Origin: Fasciolopsis buskii
Lineage: Eukaryota; Platyhelminthes; Trematoda; Plagiorchiida; Fasciolidae
DNA: 64,000 nt
Assembly (NCBI GenBank): GCA_008360955.1
Contig: LUCM01004975.1
Location: 1 to 64,000 of the forward strand
Reading direction: 5' to 3'
Part shown: positions 1-10,592 of the stretch, piece by piece
How the letters are laid out: every line of letters starts with the position of its first letter
Position numbering within the stretch: position 1 is the stretch's first letter
The notes under the pieces: model-generated
Seen by the model: only the letters and a program-made list of their open reading frames with translations
The model's database searches: none
What the model was told of the DNA's origin: nothing
Made by a program: the position numbers and the translations under genes

Positions 1-50
1 GGATCGAAACGTCACGATAAACGTATTAACTCAGTGTACGCCTTCTCAAC

Positions 51-79
51 TCTCTCTCTATATATATAATATATATATA
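51..79. repeat. TC/TA microsatellite
   Basis: A short run of TC dinucleotides passes directly into a run of TA dinucleotides. It is simple sequence with no further signal around it. Confidence 0.8.
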
Positions 80-2495
80 CCGGCCCACATGCTAACAATA
101 GATGGTGGACAAAGAAACTGGGCACCATCTCTACCCTACCACTTCACCCAGAGCAACCAATCAATACCGACTAAAGACTAGGTGACCCATTTAAGTGGAC
201 TGTGGCAACCACACGCTCGCTACAAGATCATAGGACTCATGATATCACCTTGGATGGCGATGAAACATTTGCAATCAAATTTCCCAGCTGATCGAACGAC
301 CAATACCATCCTGTTGGGACTGAGCTACGAGAAAGAACATCGTTCTCCAACATGCTATTAACGTTTTAGTGGCCAGCATGACCTGTCTTTACTGCGTTTC
401 CGGTTTTGGATCATTTTTCGTAGATCTGGAATCCAAGCGCTAGAAGGTCTTCTTGGACGTCAACGGACCGGTCAACTTAGGTCGATCAGTGCATGCGAAT
501 TAATATAATTTTTCCTGCTGCAGATATGAAAGCAACCCCAAACGGATTACTAGAAGCACGTCAACCAATCAAGTGAGAGCACTTGCTTATGAAGTGCCGT
601 GACCCATGAGTTCGTTCGAGATCAGCAGTTACACATCGGTTTATTGTACCATTTGTCTGAAGCTTGTTCGATTCTGTTGGGTTCATTGCTCCGTATTCTC
701 CTCCTAAAAACACTTTTCTTTAACCCGGCTCGCCGGTAACCAAAAGTGAGTTATGAGAATTTTGATCGCATGTGTTCGAAAGATTTTGCTGTCATTGGTC
801 AAACAGCTTACACTCGACAACGAAACTTTAAGTACAGGAATAACTGAAGTGAAAAATAGTAAACAACTGCTCATTAAGACTAGTATCCTCCAGCGACAAC
901 ACCCATTTAGCTTTGATCTCTAACAATTCAGGTCAACTCCTCCTCACAGGATATGTCTTCATGAGTGGAAGCCGGCTAATTAATTGACCATGGTTTTTTG
1001 GAGAAACTGGTTGCGGTAACAGATATAAACTCTGCAAGCCCAACAGAAGTGGATACAGGCTGGGAGGCCTTTGGTGCAGGTGATATGGTGATGGTCTCCA
1101 AAGAAGGCACCAATGTCAGCTCGGGGCCTCTCTCTGTCGTGGAGCGGTGGAATACCAATTTCGCGGGATTTTAAGGACCGCTAAGTTAAGAACGGCAAAG
1201 AACATGCTGACCCCCCAGATAAATAAATTCTGAAAGCGGACCATAGGTCGAGGATGAGTAAAGCAGCGACTCGGCATGTACATGTGCATACCTTTTAACC
1301 TATTGCGCCATGCCAACTAGACAGTGAATAAAGTTATCTTCAAGTAACCGGTCACAGGTTAACCCATTCCCGGAAAACACTGAATGATGAATCGAAAAAA
1401 TTCCTCTATCACCAAAATGTGTCGGAGGCTTTCGTCAACATACTTCTTCCAGGAGTGTGATACCACAAAACAAACCAGTGAATGATGTACCCATCGCAAC
1501 AGGGCGTAACCTCCAGCAGGTCAATATCCCAACCAATCCGTGTCTATCCTTTTTAAATCACGTGACATGTTTTGCTTTACACTAGTTGTCGTTCAGTCAC
1601 AAGATTATTCACCAGTATCCTCACGTGCACAACCGCATCGCTCTTGTGACGCCAGTTTTCGTGACTCGATCTCCTTTGCTTACATTCTGAACAAGCTGCA
1701 TCTGGTGGCCTGGTGAAGCAGCTGCTAAAACTTGAGAAAGGAGAAACCGATTCCGCAGACAATGTCTCATAGACCACTGTGCACGCAGTTATCGGAAGTG
1801 CAGTACACTGGCGACAGGGATTATGCAGGTTAAGATGAATCCATGCCCCACTTTCAACCTGACTTGCTTGGTTCGGACGGATTTTCGTGGGCGGTGCAAT
1901 GTCTGGCCGAGGAGAATCCTACGAAAAACATCTTTTGTGTCAGAATTCAGGTTTCGTTTGCTGAAGTGACTGTGTGCTTGCACTCACTGTGTGGATCACG
2001 TGTGCATTTCTGTACAAAACACTGGCTGTCGTTCTGAGTATTTACGGTCATATAACTGACGTTTTTACTTCTTTATTAATTAACTTTTCACTCCTGTATT
2101 GCAGAATTGACAAATAAATGAATTTGACATTGGCTGCGTGTTGCTCAAACTCAATCCGAATTGCCAGTCCTACGTTTTAACCCATTTTACCCTAAATCAT
2201 ATTTTAGTAACGTGCCACATTTTTCTTCCTTTTTTAAGTCAACTAGTAGTGTTACTGCAGCTTATTCCGACTGTATTTTAATGCTTCGATAACCGAAAGA
2301 ATGTATGAAACCAGAAATATCAACTCCTCATTCCGGAACCATCCAGTCCTTATTTAACTTCCGGCTAACTGACGTCACCCGATGAACCGATACCCTGTTG
2401 CGACGCACGTGTACATCCGCGGGCGAAAGCGCACACGCTTTACGTGTGCATCCGGTGGTGGAGCCGAAAAATGGTATACGTCACTGACCCGGTGT
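80..2495. other. No recognisable gene
   Basis: Only short frames of 60-76 codons occur on either strand. None shows a domain motif, a run of conserved-looking residues, or convincing splice context. I found no transposon motif in this stretch, so it is best treated as anonymous intergenic sequence or very old repeat. Confidence 0.5.
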
Positions 2496-2497
2496 AA

Positions 2498-2755
2498 CCG
2501 ATCGTCTGAACGCTTATCTCGTATTACATATACCTGCCCCTAACCACTGTGACAACTTGTGAGTTGCCCTTACTCGGCTCTGTAGGACAGCATTACTGCC
2601 AAACCAACACGCCACCGGTAAGACGAAAACAGTCAGAAAGGGTAGGAGACTGAATATATTTGACAGCAGCGTGCGTGAGCAATTCACAAATGGCGACGGA
2701 GTTATATGGTTGGTTAAACAAGCGATCCGGAGGAACAAACCCACATTCCTTTACA
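2498..2755 (-). repeat. Dispersed short repeat, copy 1
   Basis: This is the reverse-complement copy of an element of roughly 260 bp that recurs on the plus strand at 3922-4177 and 30672-30936. Shared blocks are the head (GGGTTTGTTCCTCCGGAT followed by CGCTTGTTTAACC), a middle block around AATATATTCAGTCTCCTACC, and the tail (AATACGAGAT then CAGACGATCGG). The copies have diverged clearly. It has no reading frame of note, and I infer a SINE-like or MITE-like element of unknown class. Confidence 0.6.
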
Positions 2756-2759
2756 ATAG

Positions 2760-3640
2760 TACCCCACACTGTTTTACACGCGATCCACATCCTCCCTCCT
2801 TGAGGCAATCAAAGCAATAAATCCACTATTCTTCCAGGCTCACGTTTCTCGGAGCCTGCCGATGACCTCATACTCCCCCGACTAATCCTGACCCCTGCTT
2901 TATATTGAAACAGATAAGCCTTAGGACTTCGACGCAAAACGCACGAGACATTTGACACCCACTACATCCTCCCGGCCCGGAATCGCCGTCCCCAGCAATA
3001 TTCTGCCTCGATCTCATGAATGACAGTCCATGGCCTCACTAACCCACTGTCGTTTAGTTCAGTCCTCTTGCCAAACCTCTCGCACTATTCACTCAAAAAG
3101 AAAATGATTCGTAAGCTCTGCAGTACTCAAATTCCAAAGTTATTTCACATCCGTGGATTCATTTAGATACCTTAAGAAAAGTTCACACTTCACGTCCTCC
3201 GCCATCATTTGTTCAGTTAAACCTTTCTCAATGCATTTTGTAATGTTATCGCCATGGGACTATGTACCAGTTCATCGTTACTTAGTTGAACTTATTTCAC
3301 ACCTTCCGTTTCCACTGGATCTAGTTTCCTTTCAAATGATTTCCTAATCAATCACCTTTCTTTTGCATACCAATTAAGAATTTTCCCGACAAACAAACTT
3401 GAAGATTTAACCGTGCCGCGTTAACCTTCTTCCAGATCCAGTACCAGTTAGATTACAGGACTTCATGGTGAGATGCCTGATCGTCCAGGCTCTTGCACCA
3501 AGAGCTCCTTAGATCAGACGATGGTCTAAAAACAGGAGGGTGGAAGTCCTCTTTAGTTCCTGAGGTGAAAGTGGGAATCTTGTTTGTGACTCCGTCTCTC
3601 ATTTGATAACCTCAAAAGGGGAAATTAATTAGATGCTCCT
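2760..3640. other. No recognisable gene
   Basis: No domain-bearing frame or repeat was recognised. The right-hand part may be 3' untranslated sequence of the CR1-like LINE that lies on the minus strand from about 3640 upward, but that border is not defined by a duplication or tail. Confidence 0.4.
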
Positions 3641-3921
3641 CTCTCGACCACCTACTCAGACCCAAAATTCAGACACTGTCATCTGCAAACACAGACAGCC
3701 ATGCATTGTCCAGTCTCTGTTTTAGTTCGCACACTGATCCTACCTCGATCACTTCCCCCGGTGGCTTGTTCCAGCCATTCACCACTTGTACGGCAAACGA
3801 TTGGCTCCTCAAACCCGTGGTTAGATGTTCCTACACGGTAGTTTTCCTCTGCCTGCTAACTGTTTCATTCCACCTTATCCAGGATAAGGATTCCACAGTG
3901 ACCCTGTATCTCGACCAGGCT

Positions 3922-4177
3922 GTGGCGGAACATGGATTTGTTCCTCCGGATAGCTTGTTTAACCGAGCGTTGTGTGCTGCTCACGCAATCCCTGATCTCA
4001 CACTCCTGTCAAATATATACTCAATCTACTACCGCTTTCGACCATCTTCCCTTGCACTGATCAAATGCCGGGTTGCCAGTATTGCACTCGCAAGGAGCCG
4101 AATAAGAGCTACGCACGAGTGATCACAAACGTCAAGGGAAAGCAAATGTAATGCGAGATTCGCGTCAGAACAATCGG
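3922..4177 (+). repeat. Dispersed short repeat, copy 2
   Basis: A plus-strand copy of the element seen at 2498-2755 (minus) and 30672-30936 (plus). It sits inside the C-terminal coding part of the CR1-like LINE. On the minus strand the LINE reading (ALKIDKG) breaks off at its right side and resumes beyond its left side with GLRSQSFAVQVVNGW, so the element was probably inserted into the LINE. I could not define a target-site duplication. Confidence 0.6.
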
Positions 4178-5384
4178 CCCTTATCGATCTTGAGGGCCTG
4201 TATTATGTCACCGTCTTTCCTATTCATTTAAGAAGGTGCAGGCCAAGTGCACTCAGCTTCTGCTCATATCTCATGTGCCTCAAATGTCCAAACCAGCGTG
4301 TGAGAACACGCTGAACCTATTTCAGCATTTTCCTATATCTTACCAAATACGGTCTCCATGCCAGGACATAGTTTTCCAAGTGCGGTCGGACAAGCGCCCC
4401 GAACAAAGACAGAAGAACGCCAAGTCTTCCAGACCTCGTAATCCCCTTAATTTGGCGTAAGGCACACCATACATTCTTGACCGCGTTCTGACACTGCAGG
4501 GTAGATTTAAATTCCGCATTCTTTACTCCCCCGAGGTCCTTTGCTTGCCGCGTTCGTTTCATTACGATCTGATACCCAGGCGGGCCCATGTGATGAGGGA
4601 ATCAGCTCCTCCTTCCATGGTCCACTGACAATTGCTCAAGATTCACGGAAGATCCCATCTTACTGACGGCTGGTACAATTTATTCAGATACCTCTGGACA
4701 TCAAAATTGGTTGCTATCCCTATCAGTGTGATGTCGTCAGCACACGTGATACCCGGATGTTCTAATCCATTCGCTATTTCGCTGAAACACTAGGAAGAGC
4801 AGTGGCCCTAACACAGACCCCTGAGGAACTCCGCTCTATAGCGATCCTCTGTCTGATAGATATTCATCAACTCCCACCTTGAAAAACCTGCCCCTCAGAC
4901 TTTTGTGCTATCCAGTTATTAACCCTAGAAACCACATTGAAAGCCTTCACCCTCTGGTCAAGCGGCCTGTGGTCCACGAAATCAAAGGCATTCTGAAGGT
5001 ACAGAGAGTACGCTTCTGTTTTTTCGCCCCTTTCAGTTCTACTTATTTCGTCGTCCAGGAAGCTCTTCAAGTTTGTCCGACAAGAAAATTTGCTTCATCC
5101 TTGTTAGGTATCATCAGCAGTGCATATCCACCACGTCCGAACTGGGACGCGAACCCGAACAAGAACAAACGATTCTGAGTCGAACGCCTCAGCCATTACG
5201 CTACCGGGCACTCTCTGAACGGTTCGTTGAACTTCACCACATGATGTTGCACCTATCCGTCACCGATTCGCACGGTTACTGTCCGTTAGCTCACAGCAAT
5301 CGACCCCTACTGATAGATGACTTCTCTGCAGGTAGCCTAAGTACGACGAAGGCTCTGGATATGACCTACAGAGCTTGAGTACTT

Positions 5385-5424
5385 GATACGTTTTAGTAGT
5401 AGGAGATTGAATGTTTTCATGAAA
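5385..5424. repeat. Left 40-bp inverted repeat of SINE module
   Basis: Begins GATACGTTTTAGTAGTAGG and ends CATGAAA. It is the reverse complement of 5628-5667 with about three mismatches over 40 bp, and the match may extend a few bases further outward on both sides. It encloses the plus-strand tRNA-like module. Confidence 0.8.
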
Positions 5425-5448
5425 CAATTCACCAAACCGTTCAGAGCC

Positions 5449-5520
5449 TGCCCGGTAGCGTAAAGGCTAAGGCGTTCGACTCAGAATCGTTCGTCCCGGG
5501 TTCGCGTCCCAGTTCGGGCG
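5449..5520 (+). promoter_or_regulatory. tRNA-like internal Pol III promoter of SINE
   Basis: The segment starts GCCCGGTAGCGTAAAGG (A-box-like) and has the B box GGTTCGCGTCC at 5499-5509. The A/B spacing is about that of a tRNA. A degenerate anticodon arm encloses CTCAGAA. The same arrangement occurs in reverse at 5210-5140. The arms pair imperfectly, so this is a SINE head rather than a functional tRNA gene. Confidence 0.65.
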
Positions 5521-5530
5521 CGGTGGGTGT

Positions 5531-5575
5531 GCACTGCTGGTGATTCCTGACAAGGATGAAACAGCTTTACAGTGC
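5531..5575 (+). ncRNA. Hammerhead-ribozyme-like core in SINE
   Basis: The layout matches a type I hammerhead. Stem I is GCACTG (5531-5536) with CAGTGC (5570-5575). The conserved core CTGATGA is present as CTGGTGA (5537-5543). Stem II is TCCT/AGGA around loop GACA, followed by GAAA (5558-5561). The segment CAGCTT then leads to UA before stem I, so stem III is minimal and nearly self-complementary. Schistosome Sm-alpha SINEs are known to combine a Pol III promoter with a hammerhead. This copy has G in place of the conserved A of CUGA, so it is probably inactive. The facing minus copy has intact CTGATGA (5117-5111) but is truncated right after GATGAAG. Confidence 0.5.
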
Positions 5576-5627
5576 TTCCATGGTTTTCTTTATGGTGAGT
5601 TGAGTGATGATATCACACGGTGGATTA

Positions 5628-5667
5628 TTTCATATAAACATTCAATCTCCTACTACTAAAATGTATC
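5628..5667. repeat. Right 40-bp inverted repeat of SINE module
   Basis: Partner of 5385-5424 in inverted orientation. Its outer end abuts the right target-site duplication at 5668, so this arm is the true right end of the inserted element. Confidence 0.8.
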
Positions 5668-6317
5668 AAGAAAATTTGTGCCAGAAACCATGTTGCGCCA
5701 CCATCATTAAATCGTTTGTCTCCAGGTGATTTAATATCTTGTCGCGAATGACCCTTTCAAGAGTTTTCGACACCATGGATGTCAAACTCACTGGTCCATA
5801 GTCGCCACAGTTATTTCTGTACAAGCCCGTATGCGCTGGTATGACTGCTGACGTCGACCAGTCTGCGGGAAGCCGCCTTTAGTCCAGCGATGCACTAAGC
5901 AACTGGGTGAAATGTTTCGCCAGGTCCTCCCTTATTGGCTTTATTATCGCCGTGTTAATCTCATCAGGTCCTGCCACTTTCGACGCGCCCGTTCGATATC
6001 TCCACCATAAGGCTGACAGAATTTAGTTTTTGTTCTACGTCCCTTGATATCGCCTGTATATAGCCTGGACAAGTTTCAACAGACGGTCGGCTCTCTCCTG
6101 ACTGCCGGCCGATCTACTTATTCAGTAACTTCCCACTCCACCCACGGCCTTCCGCAAAGATGCCTTGGACTACACATAATTACGACGGTATTTGGCGGTT
6201 CTTATAGCAGCCCCAGCAATCCGCCTCTGCTGGGCTGTTTGGCACTGCCTTTGGATACGTAACATCCTCTTTCTCTCCGCAGTGTACCTCAGGGGATCTT
6301 GGTAGCCAAGTGTGTCC

Positions 6318-6794
6318 TTAAATTTCATGAGAGATGTATCTCCGCTTCCTGGTTCTAGTTATCCTACTTCTCCATCGTGGCGGTAGTCCCCTTCGTTTGA
6401 TTCTGTGGAGTGATACAAGTGTGACTGTTATTGCTAACAGGTTGCTCATAATTGCCCCCCGCTGACGATGTACGTACTTGCTACCGCTTTTCACTTCCCA
6501 CCAAATCAGAAGGCCCAAGTCCGGCAGTCTAATTCTGTCGATCCCTGAGAAGTTCGTGCAACAGTTTTCGAGAGCTGCCAGTCCCTGTAGACTCCCTTGC
6601 ATGCGGACTACGGCGTGGTCGCTCCTGATCATTGGCTCTTCCAACTCAAGGCTCTCTATATCTTTTGGTGTTCTCGTTGGGACCAAGTCAAGAAATGGAG
6701 ACCGAACCTCCATCGAGTTCCTTGGGTGCAAGAATGGCAGAAGTTTATGCCAGGAATTACCTTCCGGTGCCGTTTCGCAAATCCAGTCAGTCAC
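6318..6794 (-). pseudogene. CR1-like LINE endonuclease fragment
   Basis: A 158-codon open stretch begins MTDWICETAPEGNSW and continues with LVPTRTPKDIESLELEEPMIRSDHAVV. This is the C-terminal part of an APE-type LINE endonuclease, with the SDH catalytic triplet retained (residues 58-60). After the SDHAVV block the frame continues into sequence without clear homology. It lies upstream, in the minus-strand sense, of the reverse-transcriptase pieces of the same element. It is not a host gene. Confidence 0.7.
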
Positions 6795-7439
6795 AGGAGC
6801 GTTAAAATCCAGTTTGAGACCTATACCCGCAGACCCTGCAACTAAACTGAGAAAGAGAAATAGTTCTCCGTCTTACGCCAGGGTTGCTTTCGGGCTTTGG
6901 CACACACCTACAACTGAGATCCTCGACCGCCAGTTTCGATTTCGACTTCAAGAGCCTGTATGTTTTAAGTAGTCCGTTTATGGCCCTTCTGTGCATTGTA
7001 CTTATTAGCCACCAGGATAACCGTCCCCCGCCTATTTTTCCGTCCCCTCCTTCACTCCGAAAGAATGAGTAATCCGAGGCCACTGATTCATCTACCCCCT
7101 TCCTGGCTGCAACCAGGTCTCGATGACAGCCACCACATTTACATTCAGACCCCTGAATTACAACTCCGAAAAGTTATTACCCACACTTGCAGCATTTATG
7201 TAGGTTACTCTTATAAATCCCCTCGTTGTTTTTTTGAAAATTGGACGGACGGGCATGACGCATTCCGGGTATTTTCTCCTGAGGACCTTGTCCACCTTAT
7301 GGAATGACAGTCTAGATCCTCACCCCTGCCGCCGCACTCATGAAATCCTTGCTTCGGTTTTTTCGGCGTGTGGCAGTCACGGGTGTCGGTTCCATACTTA
7401 GAGGTCCAAGGTGCGTCCACCCAATACCTCAGCCCTCAT

Positions 7440-9425
7440 AACCTGCCAAACTGAGTGCTACTCAGTTAACCTGTCTCATCTTAAGTTTGGACTTTCAATT
7501 TGGGGAATTGAGGCCGTGCGGCGTTTAATGCTGTCGATCCGCTGTTTGTACCTCTAGTCTCGTTCTTGAGTATGGCGTTATCACACGGCTCTATGTTAAC
7601 CTCACCTTTGGTGATTAGTTTTATTTCATCATCTGACGCCTTGTTCTTGGGTCGGTCGTCATTTCAAGCGTGAAAATTTTGCCACTTTGAATAACTTGCA
7701 CCTTGAACTTTAGCATTTAGTTTTACCATTTGAAACTACTGATCGCACACAATAGCATGCCTCCCGATGCAAACCGAGAAATGTGCAAATTTACTAGTGT
7801 TTATTTTAAAATTTTTCAATACCGGAACCAGCACTCGGGCAACGGGATTTTCGTCGATATCTTCCGGCCAACGCAGCGCTTAACCCAAAAAATCGCAGAA
7901 ATTCAGTGTCGCTCGCCGAACGGCCATCTGTAAAGTGGTCCTCTATTTGCGGCCAGCTTGCTGAGCATATAACTACGTTTTAGGTGGAGTTCTACTGCCT
8001 TATGTCCTGGCATAGCCGATATTTTATTACAAGCACGAGCCCCAAAAGGGGATCAGGATGCGCTCCTGTTTCCATGGTTTGAAAATCGGGACCTTGTGGC
8101 CATTTCCAAAGAGCTTAGACTTACCATTCATCAGTTTGGCGCGATTCCTTCTCCTTCTACTAGAGTTGTGCTTTAAATGATTTTCCACGTCTTCTGTACA
8201 TAAATACTTTTTGGCCATATCCCACGGCTCTCCACGGTTTCTTTGTGAAAGGCCCCTTAGAGTCCAGGGTCGATGAAACCAAAACCATTATTTTGCTTGA
8301 GGTTGCGTGACATATTATAACAAGAATGTCTTTAGATGATGAAGTAAGTAGTAGCGTGAGGTTGTTTTCCGATATACCTTTTGCTGCTTAAGTTTCACTA
8401 GTTAAGTCCACGAAGTTTCCACTGGTATCCATCCGTCGCACTTTGTTTTATTGTGCTATACTGAGCAAGATGCACTCAAGTATCAATGTCAATCTAATAC
8501 TGTTTTGTGCACGCGGAAGGCCTCGCTGTAAGAGTGGTGTTCTATTTTTGATAGGGACTGGATCTTTTTCTATGAGTGTAGTGCAGAAATGAATGAATGT
8601 GGCTCCTGATGGGTGCTATTTTAGGGAGGCTGTGCGGCGTCATCACCAACCAATACTGGAGGGATCGGAGAGGGCTTGAGCTTCCGTGATGGGGCGTTGC
8701 TCATAGAGATAAGCAGCCTCACGATAGGCGAAGATGAATTCGTACCTGGAGAATGCACTAGACCACTCCTCAGTGATCGCAATATCTCTCGCTTTAGGGA
8801 ATCCTACAGTGTCCTTGAAAGTTTGTTGAAGCGTATAATGTTGGCTACAGTTCGGACGATCCTGATGAAAATCTTGGTTAGCGAATGGTTGAGACTTTCA
8901 ATAGATACTGAACATGAGAATCCTGGGGGCGTTTCGTGGGCCTCGGGTAATAACACGTTTGGCGGGGCGTGTTACAAGTATTCTTTATGTCAGATATAAC
9001 CGACAATAGTGGATGTATTTTCGGGACTTCAACGGTCTTCTTGACACAGTCAACGCACTAAAGGTCTTCAGATTTGATAACTTTCAATTATCGGCTGGAT
9101 TCAAATGAGAGATGAGGGTCGGTTATACTGGTCCGATCGGCGATGAGGGTTAGAAGTCAGATTTGTGGCAAACCAGTGTCTTCCACATGCCCTCCGCCGA
9201 ACGGATGGCCGACCGTTCGTTGAATATCAGTTGTGTAGATCTTCAGGTCTCACCAAACGTGATGGAATCAAAACTTTCCACCGGTAGTATCTCCCAGCTC
9301 TAGTACCCCACGGGTATATAGGCGCATCAGTAAATACCATGAATTCATTTGTGAGTTTACTTTCTCTAACTCGTAAGCACAAAAATCCTTGCTCAAATCT
9401 CAGAGGTTCACATGATTTATTAGTA
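7440..9425. other. No recognisable gene
   Basis: Nothing with domain motifs or repeat structure was recognised here. The longest frame (8676-8999 plus, 107 codons) has no recognisable family features and no flanking splice evidence. Confidence 0.45.
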
Positions 9426-9808
9426 CTAATATTCGTATATTTCTCGGAAAGTTCGAGAGGCATGCTTGGTTGCATGATCAAATGTTACGGGGGTATTGCA
9501 AGTTACATTGAACAAGCAGATAAACGTTTGGGTACAAAATGAGAAGAAATAAGAAAACTGGCATATCAAGAGAAACAAAGTGTTTATACGCACCAACGAT
9601 GCGTATCGCAGTGCGGAGTTCAACTGGTCCTTGATGGCGGGAGTGGAGGAATCTGCAGTAATCGGATTTAACGGGTCCATATTAAAGGACATGAATGTTG
9701 AAAATGACATAAAGAAAGCCTCCAAAGACTTTGAGTGCAAGGCAAAAACTTGTCAAAACAGGCCAAAAAAACTGGTGGCAAGAGAATTAATGGCCTATAG
9801 ATACCACT
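9426..9808. repeat. Direct repeat 1a, diverged part
   Basis: This stretch resembles 17385-17799 in the same orientation but with frequent substitutions and small length changes. A shared landmark is the stretch TTGGTTGCATGATCAAATGTT. It leads directly into the much more similar block that starts at 9809. Confidence 0.65.
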
Positions 9809-10513
9809 GATCCTAGAGCCAAGAAAATGGTCAAAAGCCTTTTGAAAATGCGAAAGGACGAAAAACACCGGCTAAACATTGTTCAAAGACATGAAGAATG
9901 GATATGTCATCGGCATTGATGGGTGAGGACTGATATGATATACGTTTAATGATATATATTTGGCGCTGGTAAGCCAGTGTGTTTCTTCGCTCCTTTTTTG
10001 CGTTTGTGAGCTTAGCTGATAGGGATTACTGGCATAGTGATAGCCGCGATTGCTGAGGTGATGATTGGGGTGACGTTCGCGGTAGACGATGGTAGCGACA
10101 TCTGGAACAGGGATCTAAGTGTGGGTGCCTTCGTGGCAACTGGATGTCAACGTGGTGGGAATGTTGGACAAGGGCGGACAGTTCCAGCAGTAAATCTGTG
10201 CAATCGGGAGGACTTTTCCGCTCAAAGAGTCACAGGATTTGTGGATCACGTTATGTAGCCTCGATACTTTGGCAGACTTGCAACTTTGGTGGTTCATGAG
10301 GGTTAGAAGCAATGTCCACTTCACCGTGGAGCAGATCGTATTTATCCGTTCTGGGATAGTTGATCTAAGCCTTGGGTCAGCTTGTTTTCACGGTGTGTTG
10401 AGACGTGCAAGGATGGGGCCAGAAACTGAATGGTAGACTCTTGGAGAGACACGAGTGCAAGCGCACATAACTGGAATGGAAAAAAGGAGAGATAGCGGTC
10501 TGGAGGTATTCCA
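9809..10513. repeat. Direct repeat 1b, near-identical part
   Basis: About 705 bp matches 17800-18504 in the same orientation at a constant offset of 7991. No length change is evident across it, and the paired reading frames inside translate identically. The function is unknown. The match ends around TGGAGGTATTCCA, about 80 bp before the IR1 left arm begins. Confidence 0.85.
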
Positions 10514-10592
10514 CCTAAGTCTAAATTCGTATGTCATAAAAGCATATCCGTAAAGCCCCTATTGTTTCGAGGATCCTGCCACCAACAATATT

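Larger units (their letters stand above)
5093..5667 (+). mobile_element. Composite tRNA-headed SINE, 575 bp
   Basis: The insert sits between 11-bp target-site duplications inside the CR1-like reverse transcriptase. It holds two related tRNA-like modules in head-to-head orientation. The minus module runs from about 5236 down to 5093, with head near 5210 and B box 5145-5155. The plus module spans about 5435-5600, with head near 5449 and B box GGTTCGCGTCC at 5499-5509. The anticodon-loop-like sequence in both is CTCAGAA. The plus module is enclosed by inverted 40-bp repeats at 5385-5424 and 5628-5667 that differ at about three positions. Downstream of the tRNA-like part, both modules carry a hammerhead-like core. 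The minus module is cut off within that core exactly at the insertion border. The 11-bp duplication suggests LINE-driven integration. The order of events that gave two facing modules is not known. Confidence 0.75.
5082..5678. repeat. 11-bp target-site duplication flanking SINE
   Basis: AAGAAAATTTG occurs at 5082-5092 and again at 5668-5678. Removing the 575 bp between them plus one copy restores a continuous minus-strand LINE reading (HGFWHKF then SCRTNLKSFLDD). This shows the duplication was made by the insertion and fixes the insert ends to the base. Confidence 0.85.
3640..7440 (-). mobile_element. CR1-like non-LTR retrotransposon, decayed
   Basis: Read on the minus strand, the pieces fall in the order of a LINE polyprotein. 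Endonuclease sequence comes first, with an ETWL motif near 7110-7135 and RSDHAVV within 6318-6794. Reverse-transcriptase blocks follow: YGPVSLTSMVSKTLERVIRD near 5.8 kb, then LYLQNAFDFVDHRPLDQRV at 4867-5070, where the motif A aspartate is retained. The thumb region has FGALVRPHLENYVLAWRPY at 4317-4589. A C-terminal block with VVNGWNKPPGEVIEV lies near 3.75 kb. Many stops and frameshifts make it inactive. It carries two later insertions, a SINE at 5093-5667 and a short repeat at 3922-4177. The VRPHLEY-type motif is usual for CR1-group elements, so the clade is probable rather than proven. Confidence 0.8.
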
